Shown here: piece by piece, positions 51,501-63,640 of the stretch
How the letters are laid out: every line of letters begins with the position of its first letter
Numbering within the stretch: the first letter of the stretch is position 1
From: Phytoseiulus persimilis
Lineage: Eukaryota > Arthropoda > Arachnida > Mesostigmata > Phytoseiidae
Direction: 5' to 3'
DNA: 64,000 bases
Assembly (NCBI GenBank): GCA_037576195.1
Contig: CM075103.1
Span: forward strand, 16,554,001 to 16,618,000
The notes under the pieces: model-generated
The model's database searches: none
Told to the model about the DNA's origin: nothing
What the model saw: only the letters and a program-made list of their open reading frames with translations
Made by a program: the position numbers and the translations under genes

Positions 51501-53109
51501 AGGTAATGAATAGATCAGGACGACCGTAAGCGCGAACATACTTCAACGCATCTTGAGCGTACTCGTGCATATGACGGGGACTTCCCGTGAATGTTGCCGG
51601 CAGAATCACTCTCCGTCCTACGTTATGCGCGTTGGTAGAACCGTCAGATGCGATCGCATCCCGCAATTGATTGTAATCTTCGGATCGGAGCTTTGTTTGG
51701 TTTAAACGGATAAAGAGAAGTCTCTCAAATTCGATTTCAACGTACATGTCGACGGCGAATTGATGAAACACACGGCCGCATCTCAGGAGGTGATTTTCGG
51801 CAGTGTCACGGATCATTAATCTATAGGCGTAATAATTCATTGAACTGACTTTTTTGTCCGTTTCTTCGTTCGTGGCGGGGGTCCACTGTCGCGAATTGAA
51901 ATGATACCCATCTTCTCCATTCCAGAACAAAATGGGGTACTGCAGGGCATCATACGATCGATGGGTGTCTGAAATTCGATGAGGTATGCCGTGTCTACGT
52001 CGTATAAAGATCTCACGGGAGTGCTCCGCCTCTGAACTCTTGCCACCCCTCTCTCTCCCCAATCTCTGATCCGACCTACGATATACAACGATATCACGCG
52101 CGTTGAACTGGTCTCCGACCATCACGACTGCGACTTCGTCAGTGCTTGGGGCGTTATATCGTCCCGGAGGCTGACCACCCGTGGCTTTATCGGCACGTAT
52201 GACAACAACGTGCTCATCGGTGGGCATGTGTTCGAGAGCTGTTTCGAATGCATGTATCAATTGGTTGTTCTTATGAAAAAAATCCTGCAAGGCGAGCACG
52301 ATAGGTTGCCTAGTGTCACTGTTGAACCGACGACGCTGGTCAGCTTCCTGCTCTCGATCCCCCATGAAATAGATCTGGAGAAACGTGGGCCTACTGTCAG
52401 CTACGGGAAGCAATGAGCCCAGTCGATGGTAAACCTGGCCCTGAACCTTGAAAGTCGGCATATAGTTGTCGTGGATGATTCTCGTGGCTCCGAAAGACGT
52501 CATTTGGGAACATGAATTGTACTTACGGATATTCTTCAGGAAGTGTTTGGACTCCGACGTCACACCGGCTACTAAAGACGACAGTGGCTGGGGCGGTGGA
52601 AGTCACAGTGGAAGATGAACCTTACCGTTGACACAACATAGGCCGGGAGGTTCAGTTCGGAAACGCCGAGCACGACAGAAACCACATATCTTGTCCAGTT
52701 TTCCGATGAGGGCTTTCGGATGAGCACTGTAGTCACAGTTGGGCGCATAATGAAAGGCAGCGTGAGTCAGAATACGTGGAGGTCGTAGACAGCACCGCGA
52801 TGAGGAACCAACCTCTGGTATAGCGTTCGAAATTCCCTGTCGTGCACTCGCCAGCTGATCGTCGAGAGTTCTAGGTACGTGGGCCAATTGAGCGGAAGGC
52901 TCAGTCCCTCCACCGGGCATGGCACCGTTTGAGTTTCCTTGCAGCGCACCGTCAGGGTGACGGTCACAGGCTGCCCGGCTTCGAGCGACCGCCGACCTCG
53001 GGACACTGCCATCCAGAGCCGCTCGCGACAGTCTAGCTGCTTTGAGCACTCTAGAATGCGCCGTTCCACGACTCAGATCTGTCCTTTTACGTTTGGGCAT
53101 GATGATCAA
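48521..53109 (-). pseudogene. Helitron Rep-helicase (rolling-circle transposase), three disruptions
   Basis: Nearly complete Helitron protein on the minus strand. The N-terminal zinc region (ICGFCRARRFRTEPPGLCC) is at 53109-52603. The Helitron-like N domain (52563-51412) includes IIHDNYMPTFKVQGQVYHRL, GDREQEAD and PDLFITFTCSPAW. The HUH nuclease (51430-50714) has the two-His motif RGLPHTHLLIWL and the two-Tyr motif VKAIKYICKYVYKG. The PIF1-like helicase (50686-48521) has Walker A APGGTGKT, Walker B LIIWDEATM, LLSGDFRQTLP and SINRAQGQTL. An in-frame TGA (52603-52605), a frameshift near 51450 with a small deletion, and an in-frame TAG (50714-50716) disable it. It would cut and transfer single strands and unwind DNA during rolling-circle transposition. 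Confidence 0.93.
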
Positions 53110-54142
53110 AACACTTCGATCCGAGCGCTGTTAATCTGACCCGATACACAAAACGATCGCTCTCGAACCACTCTGAACCGCGAGTTTTTCACCACCGTGA
53201 GGACGGCGTTCCAAAATCGGTGCCGGGTTGCGCCGCCACAGATGGTAAGCACCACGAGCCATTGGCGGGCTTCTTTAAACAGAGATATTCTCCTGCACGC
53301 GACGACAATGTTATCGAGTTTTCTTGAGATTGTCCTGTTCCTAGGACACTTCAGGAAACTCGACATAGCCTATGTCCTTCCTTGCCACGTCCAGAAACAT
53401 ACTGAGTAGGTTCTGTCCAGCCCCTGAGCGTGACTGGCGCGCCTATTCGTCTCATGCGAACGGCCAGAGACTGTCATTTATATAATAGAAGATGCAACAC
53501 ATCCGCACTCAGCATTATGATTGACATACACACAGACGAGGACAACGAAATCCTTCTTCGGAGTTACTACAACCTCATAACGTTACGGGGGTTGGTTTCA
53601 GATGAGCGAGAAAAGGAAACTTCTGGGATGTGAGGGAGAAGAATTCCCAATAGGGGAATGAGCTGACGGATAAGGCCAACACAGCGATCAAAAAACTCCA
53701 TGCGAGAGTTTTTTGGAGCTTCAACAGGTTTGAAGTATCTGAAATATTTTGGAAAGCCACCGCAATACCACTACCGACTTACTGCCATGGAGGAATCACC
53801 ATGTCCAGAAGGCTGGGAAACCTCATCAAAGACAGACGAAGGGATGCGGGAAGGTGAGCCATGGGCATACCACACTCCACCGTGTCAGAGACGTAATTTG
53901 ATGTGTGCGAGTGGAGTCAGCCGATAGTAGAGGAAGAGAGCAGTTGGAACGAAGGGGAGAGAGGGATGTAGAGCGAACGTCGCATGTTGAGAGAGTTGAA
54001 GGAGGGTAGAGAGAGTGCCTAGAGTGACTGGACAAGATACTCGCTAAGAAAGACTGTGGGAGTGAAGGTTGAGAGTGTGCGTACTAGAGACTACAAGCCC
54101 CATACACGCTCACCTTAGCAGCGGTGGTGGAAAAGAACAACG
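53110..54142. other. Between Helitron and gypsy; no gene recognised
   Basis: Probably includes the Helitron 5' end and the leader or LTR of the gypsy element that follows. I could not fix an LTR boundary or a primer-binding site. Short ORFs lack known motifs. Confidence 0.35.
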
Positions 54143-57100
54143 GTGTCAAAATACAGGAAGGAAGAAGAGAGAAGAGCGAGTGACCGGAATCACGAAAACG
54201 AGATGGAAAAGGAGACAGCAGAAACACTGAAGATGGTCATGGAGGAGATGAAGATGTTGAATCCACAAACGGTCGAGCAACAAAGGAGGAGGGAAGAACG
54301 AACGGAAGATACGAAGAAAGTTGAGAGAATGGAGCGTCTCGTCGACACCTCTGCATCGCTGCGAGCATTCTCAGGTGGGACCGTAGCTTTGGCAGAAGAG
54401 TGGTCACAGGATGTGATTCAGGCCAGAAAGACGGGTAGATGGAGCGAGGAATATACGAAAAGTGTGTTGCGAGTGAAGTTGGTTGGACCGGCGAAGTGGT
54501 GGTATAGGGACTAATGCGGGGAGGTAGAAACTTTCGGGGAATGGCAGAAATCGTTTGAGGAGACATACACACCCAAGCAGAGAAGAAGGAAATCGATGAA
54601 TGAATTTTTGAAGGGAATACAAAAAAGAGGGGAAGGCTTAGAGATGTACATCAGAAGGACGGAACATACGGCGAGGAAGTTAGGGCTCGGAAGTGAAGAG
54701 ATAAAGGAACAGATTATACAGGGACTTCTACCGGAATACGAGTTCCTGCAACATCTAATGATGGGGAGAAGTCATAGGAACATGGCGGAGCTGTATAAGG
54801 ATATTCAAGAAACAATGGAAGAGAAAAGGTTACGGAAAAGCAGACAGGGTGCATTGGGATTCAGGGGAGAGAGATACGAATGACGTGTTACATCTGCAAC
54901 AGGGAGAGACATAAGCCAGCATGATGCCCAGAAAGGACCAGGATCAGACACGGACGAGGAAGTCCGGATCGGCGTGAAATCGGGGGATATGGGAATTGAT
55001 GGCAAGGAGAGGCCGGAAGGGCTGGGATTCAGGGATACGCGCCAGGGGATCGATTTCAAGGAACTCCAACGAGGGAAGGACCTAGGTACCAAGGAGGAAC
55101 CTGGGGACGGGCAGAACCCACTAGAGGACCACAGCCAGAATTAAGGACACCAATAAGGGAGATTTAATGGAGGGAAACAACGAGCGGACCACCAGCAAGG
55201 GGAGGAGCGACAACGTCGGGTACATCGCCAGGCGTGGCGTGCTGCAGATGCCAGGTAGTGTGTGAGGGAATGTCGGAACATTGGGCAAGTAGGAGAAGAT
55301 TAGAGATTCGAAGAAATCAAGCTGGTGGCGTCGAGCCGAGAACGGGGGTTGAAAAAGGTTATGGTAAATGGCAAGGAATGGACAGCGAGGATAGACACGG
55401 AAGCGGAGATGAGCTTCATTTCAGAGAAATCAGCGGGAGAATTAAATTTGAAACTGACCCCGAGCGCGGTAAAAGCGATACGTAGCATCGGAGGAGGTTC
55501 TTGCGAACCGATCGGACAAGCACAGGTACGACTGGAAGCGGACGGACAAGAGCTAGAAAATGTGACGCTGACAGCGCTGCCAGAGGGAGCAACGGAAGAG
55601 AGGGAAATATTCCTGGGAGAGGATCTCATTGATGAAGAAATGATGATAGTCTATCGCGGGGGAAAGTCATGGATACTTGGATACGAAACTTCTGAAGAAA
55701 TTACGAAGATGTCGCCAAACGAAGAAGAACGAGTCAGCTTGAAGACTGAGGAAGAAGTAACGCTGGGACCGCGAGCGGTAGCAATGGTACGAGTGATACC
55801 ACAAGAGAAGACAGAGGGTATCATAATAATTGAGGACCAACAAGACTGGGGAGCAATTTGTCAGATACAGGAAGAATTAGTGATACCGGTAGCGAACTTA
55901 GGGAGAAAAGAAGTCATTGTGGGCGGAGGAACGATTGTTGCACGAGGAAAAAGGATAGAAGAAGGCGAACTTTCCAGACTCAAACGGACGGGAGGAGAAC
56001 ACGTCGGAGAGGAACATTGGGGAAGAAGACATCCACGTAGACCCGGGTACACCGAAAGAAGACAGAAATGAACTGGTGAGAATCTTGAATGCACATCGAG
56101 AAGTAATAGCCACATCAATGAGGGAATTGGAACGAACGACACTGACTGATTTCGACATTGGAGAAATTAAGGACAGCCGGCCAGTGAGGTGCAAACCGTT
56201 TCGTTCATCCGTGGTAGAAAACGAAGCACTGAGGGACATAGTCCAGCAATAAGCCGATGGAGGCATGATTGAACGCTGGAGCTCCCAATACGCAAGCCCG
56301 GTGATGTTGGTGAAGAGAGCCGATGGGGGATGGAGAATGGTCATAGATTATAGCTAACTAAATACGCAGACCGTCAAATTGAACTATCCTTTACCACTGA
56401 TTGACGAGATTCTGGATGGGGTCGGAGGAAGAAACATATATTCAACGTTCGATCTAGCATGGGGGTACTTTCAATTACCAATGACAAAGAGGGCAGCTGA
56501 AAAAGCGGCATTTGTCACGAGCGGAGGTCATTACGAACCGAGGGTTTTAATGATTGGACAATGTAACGCACCCGCGAAATTCCAAGAACTAATGGTACAA
56601 GTGAAGGAGATTGTGGGTAAACAACAGGCCTTCCCGTTCCTCGACGATGTAATAACCGCATCGGATCGATTCGACGAGCATCTACAGCAGATCGAGAAAA
56701 TCCTGGAAGCATTTAGGGCCGCGGGACTTACAGTGATACTTGCCAAATACAAATTCTTCATGGAGACGGTGGAATTCTCGGGATTCAAGGTATCAAGAGA
56801 AGGAGTCCGACTGGGGACAAGGAAACTGGCAGCAGTGTCGAAATCCGCAATATCGAAAGACGTGCATGAGGTTAGAAGATTCCTGGGATTAACATCATTC
56901 TTCAGACGATTCGTCAGGAATTACGCGACAATATCGAATCCTCTGACGGAACTGCTGAAAAAGGGGGCGGAATTCGAGTGGACTGATAAGTGTGAGGAAG
57001 GGTTTGAAAGATTGAAACAAGAATTACTAAGAGACGCAGTGCTGGAGCGATATGAACCTGGGAGGAGAACAGAGTTACATACAGATGCAAGTTGCGTGGG

Positions 57101-57413
57101 ACTGGGGGCGATACTGATGCAGGAAGTAGAAGGAAGGATGAAAATGATCTATGCGATCAGTCGGAAACGGAGAAGAATTATCACTCTACGAAGCTGGAGG
57201 AGCTAGCCGTAGCATGGAGTATGGAACGGTTGAGGCATTACCTATACGGGCAAGAATTCACAGTAGTTTCGGATTGTAGTGCAGTAGCGGCACTGAAAAA
57301 AGAGGGAGGTTCAACACAGATGAGTCGGTGGCTCGACAGGATCGCGGAGTTCAACTTTTCGGTGAGACATAGTGCGGGAACGGCTATGGGGCACGCTGAC
57401 GCGCTGAGCAGGG
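54143..57413 (+). pseudogene. Ty3/gypsy gag, protease, reverse transcriptase and RNase H
   Basis: A decayed plus-strand gypsy. Gag runs 54143-54883 in one frame with a TAA at 54512 (FSGGTVALAEEWSQDV; MNEFLKGIQKRGEGLEMYI). A knuckle (CYICNRERHKPA, then stop, CPER) follows in another frame. Protease at 55325-56071 has ARIDTEAEMSFIS, where the usual DTGA is DTEA. RT from about 56150 to 57206 has two TAA stops, then YPLPLIDEILDGVGG and FPFLDDVI (FLDD box). RNase H (TELHTDASCVGLGAIL) shifts frame near 57170 and ends at HADALSR. There the hAT element interrupts it; the frame resumes at 63744. Integrase lies beyond the window. Confidence 0.88.
57406..57413. repeat. Left 8-bp target-site duplication of the hAT element
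   Basis: GAGCAGGG directly before the hAT left end. The identical octamer follows the right end at 63736-63743. Eight-bp duplications are diagnostic of hAT transposition. Confidence 0.85.
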
Positions 57414-57420
57414 CAGAGAG

Positions 57421-57640
57421 GGGCATGATTCGGATTCGACTATCCGAATCCGGATTCATAATTCTGCCGGCGAATCCGTACTCGAATCCGTATTCGAATC
57501 AGATTCAGATTCGGATTCAATTCCGGATTCGAATACAATTCCTACGCGGATTCGAGTCAACGAGCGGATTCGGATTCGAACCAGGTCTGTGAATCCATAC
57601 GATGCCGGTCTGACCATATATCTGGGAGTCTTTGGATTTG
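57421..57640. repeat. hAT left subterminal GATTCG-rich tract
   Basis: Irregular hexamer-like repeats of gattcg/cgaatc. A matching tract in inverted position lies at 63640-63722. Subterminal hexamer clusters are typical binding sites for hAT transposases. Confidence 0.7.
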
Positions 57641-57649
57641 ATTCCGCGA

Positions 57650-58640
57650 TCGATCTGACCATACTCGTCCGAGTCTGGAGGGATGATTCCGGGACCAATC
57701 TGACCATTACTTCCCAACTCTGGAGGGGTTATTTTGGGACCGATCTGACCATTACTTCCCAACTCTGGAGAGGTGATTCCGAGACCAATCTGGCCATTAC
57801 TTCTCAACTCTAGAAGGGTGATTCCGGGACCAATCTGAGCATTACTTCCCAACTCTGGAGAGGTGATTCTGAGATCAATCTGGCCATTACTTTCCAACTC
57901 GGGAGTGGTGATTCTGAGACCAATTCGAGCATTACTTCCCAAGTAAGGAGGGGTGATTCCGGGACCAATCTGAGCATTACTTCCCAACTCTGGAGGGGTG
58001 ATTCCGAGACCAATCCGACAATTACTTTCCAACTCTGGAGGGTTGATTCCGAGACCAATTCGAGCATTACTTCCCAAGTAAGGAGGGGTGATTCCGGGAC
58101 CAATCTGGCCATTACTTTCCAACTCTGGAGGGGTGATTCCGGGACCAATCTGGCTATTACTTTCCAACTCTGGAGGGGTGATCCCGGGACAAATCTGACC
58201 ATTACTTCCCAACTCTGGAGGGGTGATTCCGAGACCAATCTGGCCATTACTTTCCAACTCTGGAGGGATGATTCCGAGACCAATTCGAGCATTACTTTAC
58301 AAGTAAGGAGAGGTGATTCCGGGACCAATCTGGCCATTACATTCCAACTCTGGAGGGGTGATTCCGAGACCAATTCGAGCATTACTTTACAAGTAAGGAG
58401 GGGTGATTCCGGGACCAATCTGGCCATTACTTTCCAACTCTGGAGGGGTGATTCCGGGACCAATCTGGCTATTACTTTCCAACTCCGGAGGGGTGATTCC
58501 GGGACCAATCTGACCATTACTTCCCAACTCTGGAGGGGTGATTCCGAGACCAATCTGGCCATTACTTTCCAACTCTGGAGGGGTGATTCCGGGATGATCG
58601 ACCTGACCATACTTTTTAGAGTTTATGGAGGTGATTCCGG
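57650..58640 (-). repeat. Left 45-bp minisatellite array of the hAT element
   Basis: About 21 units with consensus words ctctggaggggtgattccg and accaatctggccattactt. The unit is 45 bp, a multiple of three, and lacks stops in several frames. This creates long but meaningless ORFs, including two overlapping minus-strand ones (57517-58257 and 57810-58610). Variants alternate in higher-order patterns, for example the unit containing cccaagtaaggaggggtg. Confidence 0.9.
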
Positions 58641-59100
58641 GATCAATCTGACATCTGATTAGATGATAATCACGATGTTCCGGAGGGGCTCTCGCTTGCC
58701 GTTAGAGACGCAGAGACAGACATGTAGCGGACCCATTCCTCAGCAACGAGGCTCCTTGAAACACCGGTAGCGTGTGCCTACACTCTCCACGCGATGGCTC
58801 TCATCACAGAATCGGATGGTATGGAACAACTTCCGCGAGGTGGAAGATCAGAATTTAAGTAAAGGAGAATGTACTCAATACTGAATTTATTCGATTCCCC
58901 GATATTATTATTCATGCTCCGCCACCTGTGCCAGCTCGATCCCGATCCTTGCGCCAACGCGATTTCGTGGCCTCAAGTCCCCAACATAACAGCCCCGGTT
59001 GCCTATCGGGGGAGAAACGAGTTTGAGAAGATGCGTCTCAGGAAGCCGGGGACTTCGAGGGTGATGGCTAAACTATTGAGATATGTTACTCGTCTCTTAT
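58641..59100. other. Inside the hAT, between array and transposase C-terminus
   Basis: No separate gene seen. Probably the 3' UTR of the hAT transposase. Confidence 0.35.
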
Positions 59101-59600
59101 ACTTACTCTACAGGAACTTCAGGTAGGCATTGACCCGCAGGATCACGCGCTGTGGGAACTTCTCGTCGCTCAACCGATTGCTCTTCGGGGCATTCATCAT
59201 CGTTGTGTATGAAAAGAGGCGTTCTACTTACGCGCTCGACGGCGGTGGGGTGTTATACTGCCGAAACCTGGTCTATCGCGGGATAGTCTCGAAGCATGTC
59301 GGCGTTCTCTCGTTTGTCGTTGAGATACTCGATCATCAGTGCCCGACCGGTGGTGCTGTGAAAACGAAGTGACGCGAGAGCTGACGAAGATCCTTGAGGA
59401 GGCTCACCGAAGTTGTAATAATCGTCGACCAACGGAGCTTGGATCTGGGGAGTGACCGGTGCGAGGTGCTCACTGATGATTTCGCTGAACCGAGTGAGGA
59501 GATGTTCCTGCTCGACCTGTGGGATACAAGGAAACCACGACGCTTTGAAGCGCGGAAGCGACAGCGCGGCGAGGGCTGCCCTCTCTCCTAGGTTATGCCT

Positions 59601-59670
59601 CAGATGCCAGAAACTCAGATGCCAGAAACTCAGATGCCAGAAACTCAGATGCCAGAAACTCAGATGCCAG
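59601..59670 (+). repeat. 15-bp tandem repeat, left block
   Basis: Nearly five copies of cagatgccagaaact. The same unit occurs in reverse orientation at 60375-60450, so the two blocks could pair as a stem across about 700 bp. Confidence 0.85.
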
Positions 59671-60374
59671 AATGAAACCCTCTCCCGATCCCGGATAGAT
59701 CCCCGCTAATTAAGCGGATTTGGGAGCAAAGCGTCTCCGACGTCTGCAACGAGCGCGAGTCATGCGGCAGACCCTTTGTACATATGGTACACGCTGCACC
59801 GCACCCCCTGTGATTTATTGATGGTTTGCTGATGATGGCAACGAATGAATCATGATGAATGGATGGGACATTCGATGCATGTCTTCAATCTCGATCAGCG
59901 TGGACGTTCGGGGACTCGAGCTCCGGGGAAATAGAAAAGCGATCCTTCGCGCATTCCGAGCGGTCGCAGCCCCCTTCGCCGAAAGCTCGCTCGGCCTCAA
60001 CTTGGATTTTGGGCCGCTAGCTCGGCGATTCCTCACTCAATGCACGGAGTTATGGGAGGAACTACCTTCCTTTCTACTCGTCGCTAGCGAATCATCACTG
60101 CCAGTGACGGAGAGAGTGTAGGATTGAGGCGGGTCCGGAGACCCGCAATGAGGACGTCGTTGAGTTTTCCACGTCGATCGACAATAATCACATGTCCGGG
60201 GTGGTTCTCAAGCTGATCCTGTTGGCCCAAGGAGGGTAACAGAGGTAGCCTGTGCTAGAACCTTTGGAGCTGTAGCTTTCCCCATCGAGCTCCCCGGTTC
60301 TGCCTAACTTCATTCGCGGCCTCCAATAACCCGCTGAATCAGCGGGGACCCATCCGCAGTCGGGGGAGTGTTTT

Positions 60375-60450
60375 ATTCTGGCATCTGAGTTTCTGGCATC
60401 TGAGTTTCTGGCATCTGAGAGTCTGGCATCTGAGTTTCTGGCATCTGAGG
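60375..60450 (-). repeat. 15-bp tandem repeat, right block, in the transposase frame
   Basis: Five copies of the reverse complement of the unit at 59601. In the transposase frame each copy encodes (N/L)SDAR. It is an in-frame minisatellite in the transposase tail. Confidence 0.85.
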
Positions 60451-62069
60451 CTACGCCCTCTCCTAGATCGGTTTTGCAATCGAAGACTTGAGCGAACCGC
60501 TGGTTCAAACTTTGCAAGTAGCCGTCGACCAGCGGCTTGCAGAATCGGAGGTTTTCAACGTTCAGCCCATGGAGGTAGCGCTTCACCATGAGTAGAGTTG
60601 GGAGCAACGTCCCGTAGAAGGTTGTCGTCTCTCCTTGAAGCTTTTCCACCGCGGTGGCGATGGGCGCAGCGCTCAGAACGTATTCCTCGAGATGGTAAAA
60701 TATCGTGCTCTGTGAGGAACGCGCCGATGGGCAGTTGCTCCCTCATCGCGTTGTAGTGCTGCCTGAGCGCGATCAGCGCCTTGACGCACTCATATAGACT
60801 GTTCCATCTCGTTGCCACGGGTCGCGGCAAGCATTGGCCTGTGATCATTTTTATGATTTCTGCTGTCTTGGGGCGCCGAGAAAGGTTCCATAGGGCATTG
60901 CATTTCGCCAGCGCTTCGCCATGAATGGTTTTAACATATGGATTGGCCTCCAAAACCTTCCCGACGTCGGTTGTAGCGCACAGCGATAGCGTGTGCCCGG
61001 CACATCTGAGATGGTGCGGCAGCCTGATCCCGTCTCCGTTGAGCTCTAGCCAAGGCTGTAGTGGCAGCCCAACGATTTCTCCTTCAGCCTCTTCGTCCGA
61101 GCCCGAATCGCTCTCTCCCTCTTCCAGGGTCTCTTGAGGCATCGTCTGTGACGGCTGACGATTCTCAACGAAGATTAGGTTTTCAACTTTAACTCCGAAT
61201 TCGACGAATGCCTTCACAAAATTTGATGCACAATCTGTAATCGTTGCCACGATTTTCCCTTGAGGGAGCTGGAGCTCTTGATGTACTCCTTAAACCAGCT
61301 CAGCGATCCTGTCGTAGGAATGGCTGCCGGGGAAAGATCGACACGCTAGGGCGGCAGACACCCCGTTGTAGTCGTCGTCAAGCCAGTGCACCGTCATTCC
61401 GAGAAAATTCCGAGTACCAGCAGACCAGACATCCGCCGTCGTGGCAACCCACTTCGGTCGTTGCAGCGCTGCACGTAGCTCGTTCATTTTCTGGTTGAAC
61501 GTTGAGCTGATTCGGCGTCCGAGGGTTCGACGACTCGGCAGCTTCAATCCCTGACGCTCGAGATTGAAAAATCGGAACATGGCTTTGAAAGACTCCTGGT
61601 CTACGGTTTGCTTCGGAACCATGGAGTTTACGACGAAGATCACAACCGTGTTCTCGAATACCGTTTGCTGTGGGAGAGTGGGAGAATTGACTCGAGTTCT
61701 ACCCACCTGTGAAGAGTTCTGACGAACGAACTCCTCCCGTGTCTGTGCGAGCCATTTCTTGAACGACAAAGCTCTGGCCACACTGTGATGTCTCATAAGA
61801 TGTCGGATGATGTTCGAGGTGCTCGAAGAGCTGACTTTGAAAAACTTTGTCTCCTCGGGACACTCCTGGCAAGCGACCATAAAGCCCCTCGTGGTCGAAA
61901 TCTCTTCTAGCAGGCCGGCGGGCTCTGGATCCCGCGGGACGAATCGGGGCCCTGAGTGGCAGCCTGAACAGAAAACGCCAAGCGAGCCGGGGCTGCGGCC
62001 TCTGTCCTCAGTGTGAGTCCGTGATCGCTCATGCTGGGATACCTGATCTGGAGTCGAACGGTTACTCAT

Positions 62070-62699
62070 GTAACGAGGCTTCTACTTCCTGCCGAGGCTC
62101 GCACTCGATGAGGTCCTCGAGTCTGGCAGATGAAGGGACTGCTACTCCCGGAGTAAGAATATGAACTTACTCGAACACAACAGGGGGAGCGCTGACTGGA
62201 TGCCGGATCGGGCCTGGTCGCTAGGACTTCACAAAGGAGGGGCCGGTGGGACGGGAACGTACTCGTCGGAGAGCAAGTGAGCAACTGAGTTCTTGCCTTC
62301 TCGATCGTAGTCGTCTGCTTCGACAGACGATAGACCACGCTCCGCAAGCTCCTCGGAAGTTGCACGAAAAAAAAGGGAGTATCGCCACCCGCAGTGCCCC
62401 AGTAGTGAGAACAGCGGTCCAGTGCACCATCACGGAACGGAAGTGTGTTTTCCAAAAACTACCGCTAGGTGGGAAAATTGCGAAAGTCTAGCTCGAAGGG
62501 GATAGACACAGAGCGAAAAAATCTCGACACGCACACCGGAATCAGAACACTGCTTGGGATTCTAGAAATCTAGAAGTCCCAGCGAGGCTTCTCCCGCTTG
62601 ACTCCTCGCAGACAAGTGTTTGGAATCCCTGGAACTATCCGCCTCCAGGGAGTTCTGTCAGGTGGTGCAGAGTTCGGAACGGAAAGACAGAAGATGATA
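62070..62699. other. hAT 5' leader region
   Basis: Lies between the transposase start and the right array. No gene recognised; a promoter for the transposase would be expected here but no clear motif is visible. Confidence 0.35.
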
Positions 62700-63640
62700 C
62701 TCTAGCTCTCGAAGAGTAATGCTCAGATTGATCCCAGAATCACCCCTCCTTACTTGGAAATTATTGCTCAGATTGGTCTCGGGATCACCCTTCCAGAGTC
62801 GGAAAGTAATGCTCAGATTGACCCCGGAATCACCCCTCCTTACTTGGAAAGTATTGCTCAGATCGGTCTCGGAATCACCCTTCCAGAGTTGGAAAGTAAT
62901 GGTCAGATTGGTCTCGGAGTCACCGCTCCAGAGTTGGAAAGTAATGCTCAGATTGGTCTCGGAATCACCCCTCCTTACTTGGAAAGTTTTGCCCAGATCG
63001 GTCTCGGAATCACCCCTCCAGAGTTGGAAAGTGACGCTCAGATTGGTCTCGGAATCACCCCTCCAGAGTTGGAAAGTGATGCTCAGATTGGTCTCGGAAT
63101 CACCCCTCCAGAGTTGGAAAGTAATGCTCAGATTGGTCTCGGAATCACCCCTCCAGAGTTGGAAAGTAATGCTCAGATTGGTCTTGAAATCACCACTCCA
63201 GAGCTGGAGCGTAATGTTCAGATTGGTCTCGGAATCACCCCTCCAGAGTTGGAATGTGATGGTCAGATTGGTCTCGGAATCACCCCTCCAGAGTTGGAAA
63301 GTAATGGTCAGATTGGTCTCGGAATCACCCCTCAAGAGCTGGAACGTAATGTTCAGATTGGTCTCGGAATCACCCCTCCAGAGTTGGAATGTAATGGTCA
63401 GATTGGTCTCGGAATCACCCCTCCAGGGTTGGAAAGTAATGCTCAGATTGGTCTTGAAATCACCCCTCCAGAGCTGGGACGTAATGTTCAGATTGGTCTC
63501 GGAATCACTGCTCCAGAGTTGGAAAGTAATGGTCAGATTGGTCTCGGAATCACCCCTCCAGACTCGGGGGAGTATGGTCAGATTGGTCTCGGAATAATCT
63601 CCATGGGCTCCGGGAAGTACGGTCAGATTCGGACCCAAGA
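62700..63640 (+). repeat. Right 45-bp minisatellite array of the hAT element
   Basis: About 20 units with ggaatcacccctccagagtt and ggtcagattggtctc, the reverse complement of the left array. Three overlapping long ORFs (62719-63597 and 62754-63770 plus, 62658-63638 minus) arise only because the unit is 45 bp without stops; in one frame it reads QIGLGITPPELES repeatedly. Confidence 0.9.

Larger units (their letters stand above)
59110..62069 (-). pseudogene. hAT transposase, few disruptions
   Basis: Minus strand. The N-terminus (62069-61290) has a BED-like zinc finger (CQECPEETKFF, then NIIRHLMRHHS) and the hAT signature PKWVATTADVWSAG. After one in-frame TAA at about 61278 the same frame continues (61250-60555) with ITDCASNFVKAF, LRCAGHTLSLC and RPVATRWNSLYECV. 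A frameshift near 60700 leads to EKLQGETTTFYGTLLPTL (60649 down). The C-terminal dimerisation motif VERLFSY and NRLSDEKFPQRVILRVNAYL lies at 59112-59227, after another interruption. A run of SDAR pentapeptides (60375-60450) is unusual within the protein. The intact form would cut and reinsert the element. Confidence 0.88.

Noticed and set aside
50714..52605. In-frame TGA and TAG in the Helitron as readthrough sites
   Set aside because: Contexts are not the known readthrough type, a separate frameshift is also present, and there is no ORF boundary at these places; ordinary decay is simpler.
57517..58610. Long overlapping minus-strand ORFs of 246 and 266 codons
   Set aside because: They are translations of the 45-bp minisatellite in two frames; no known domain, and equivalent frames appear on the opposite strand of the other array.
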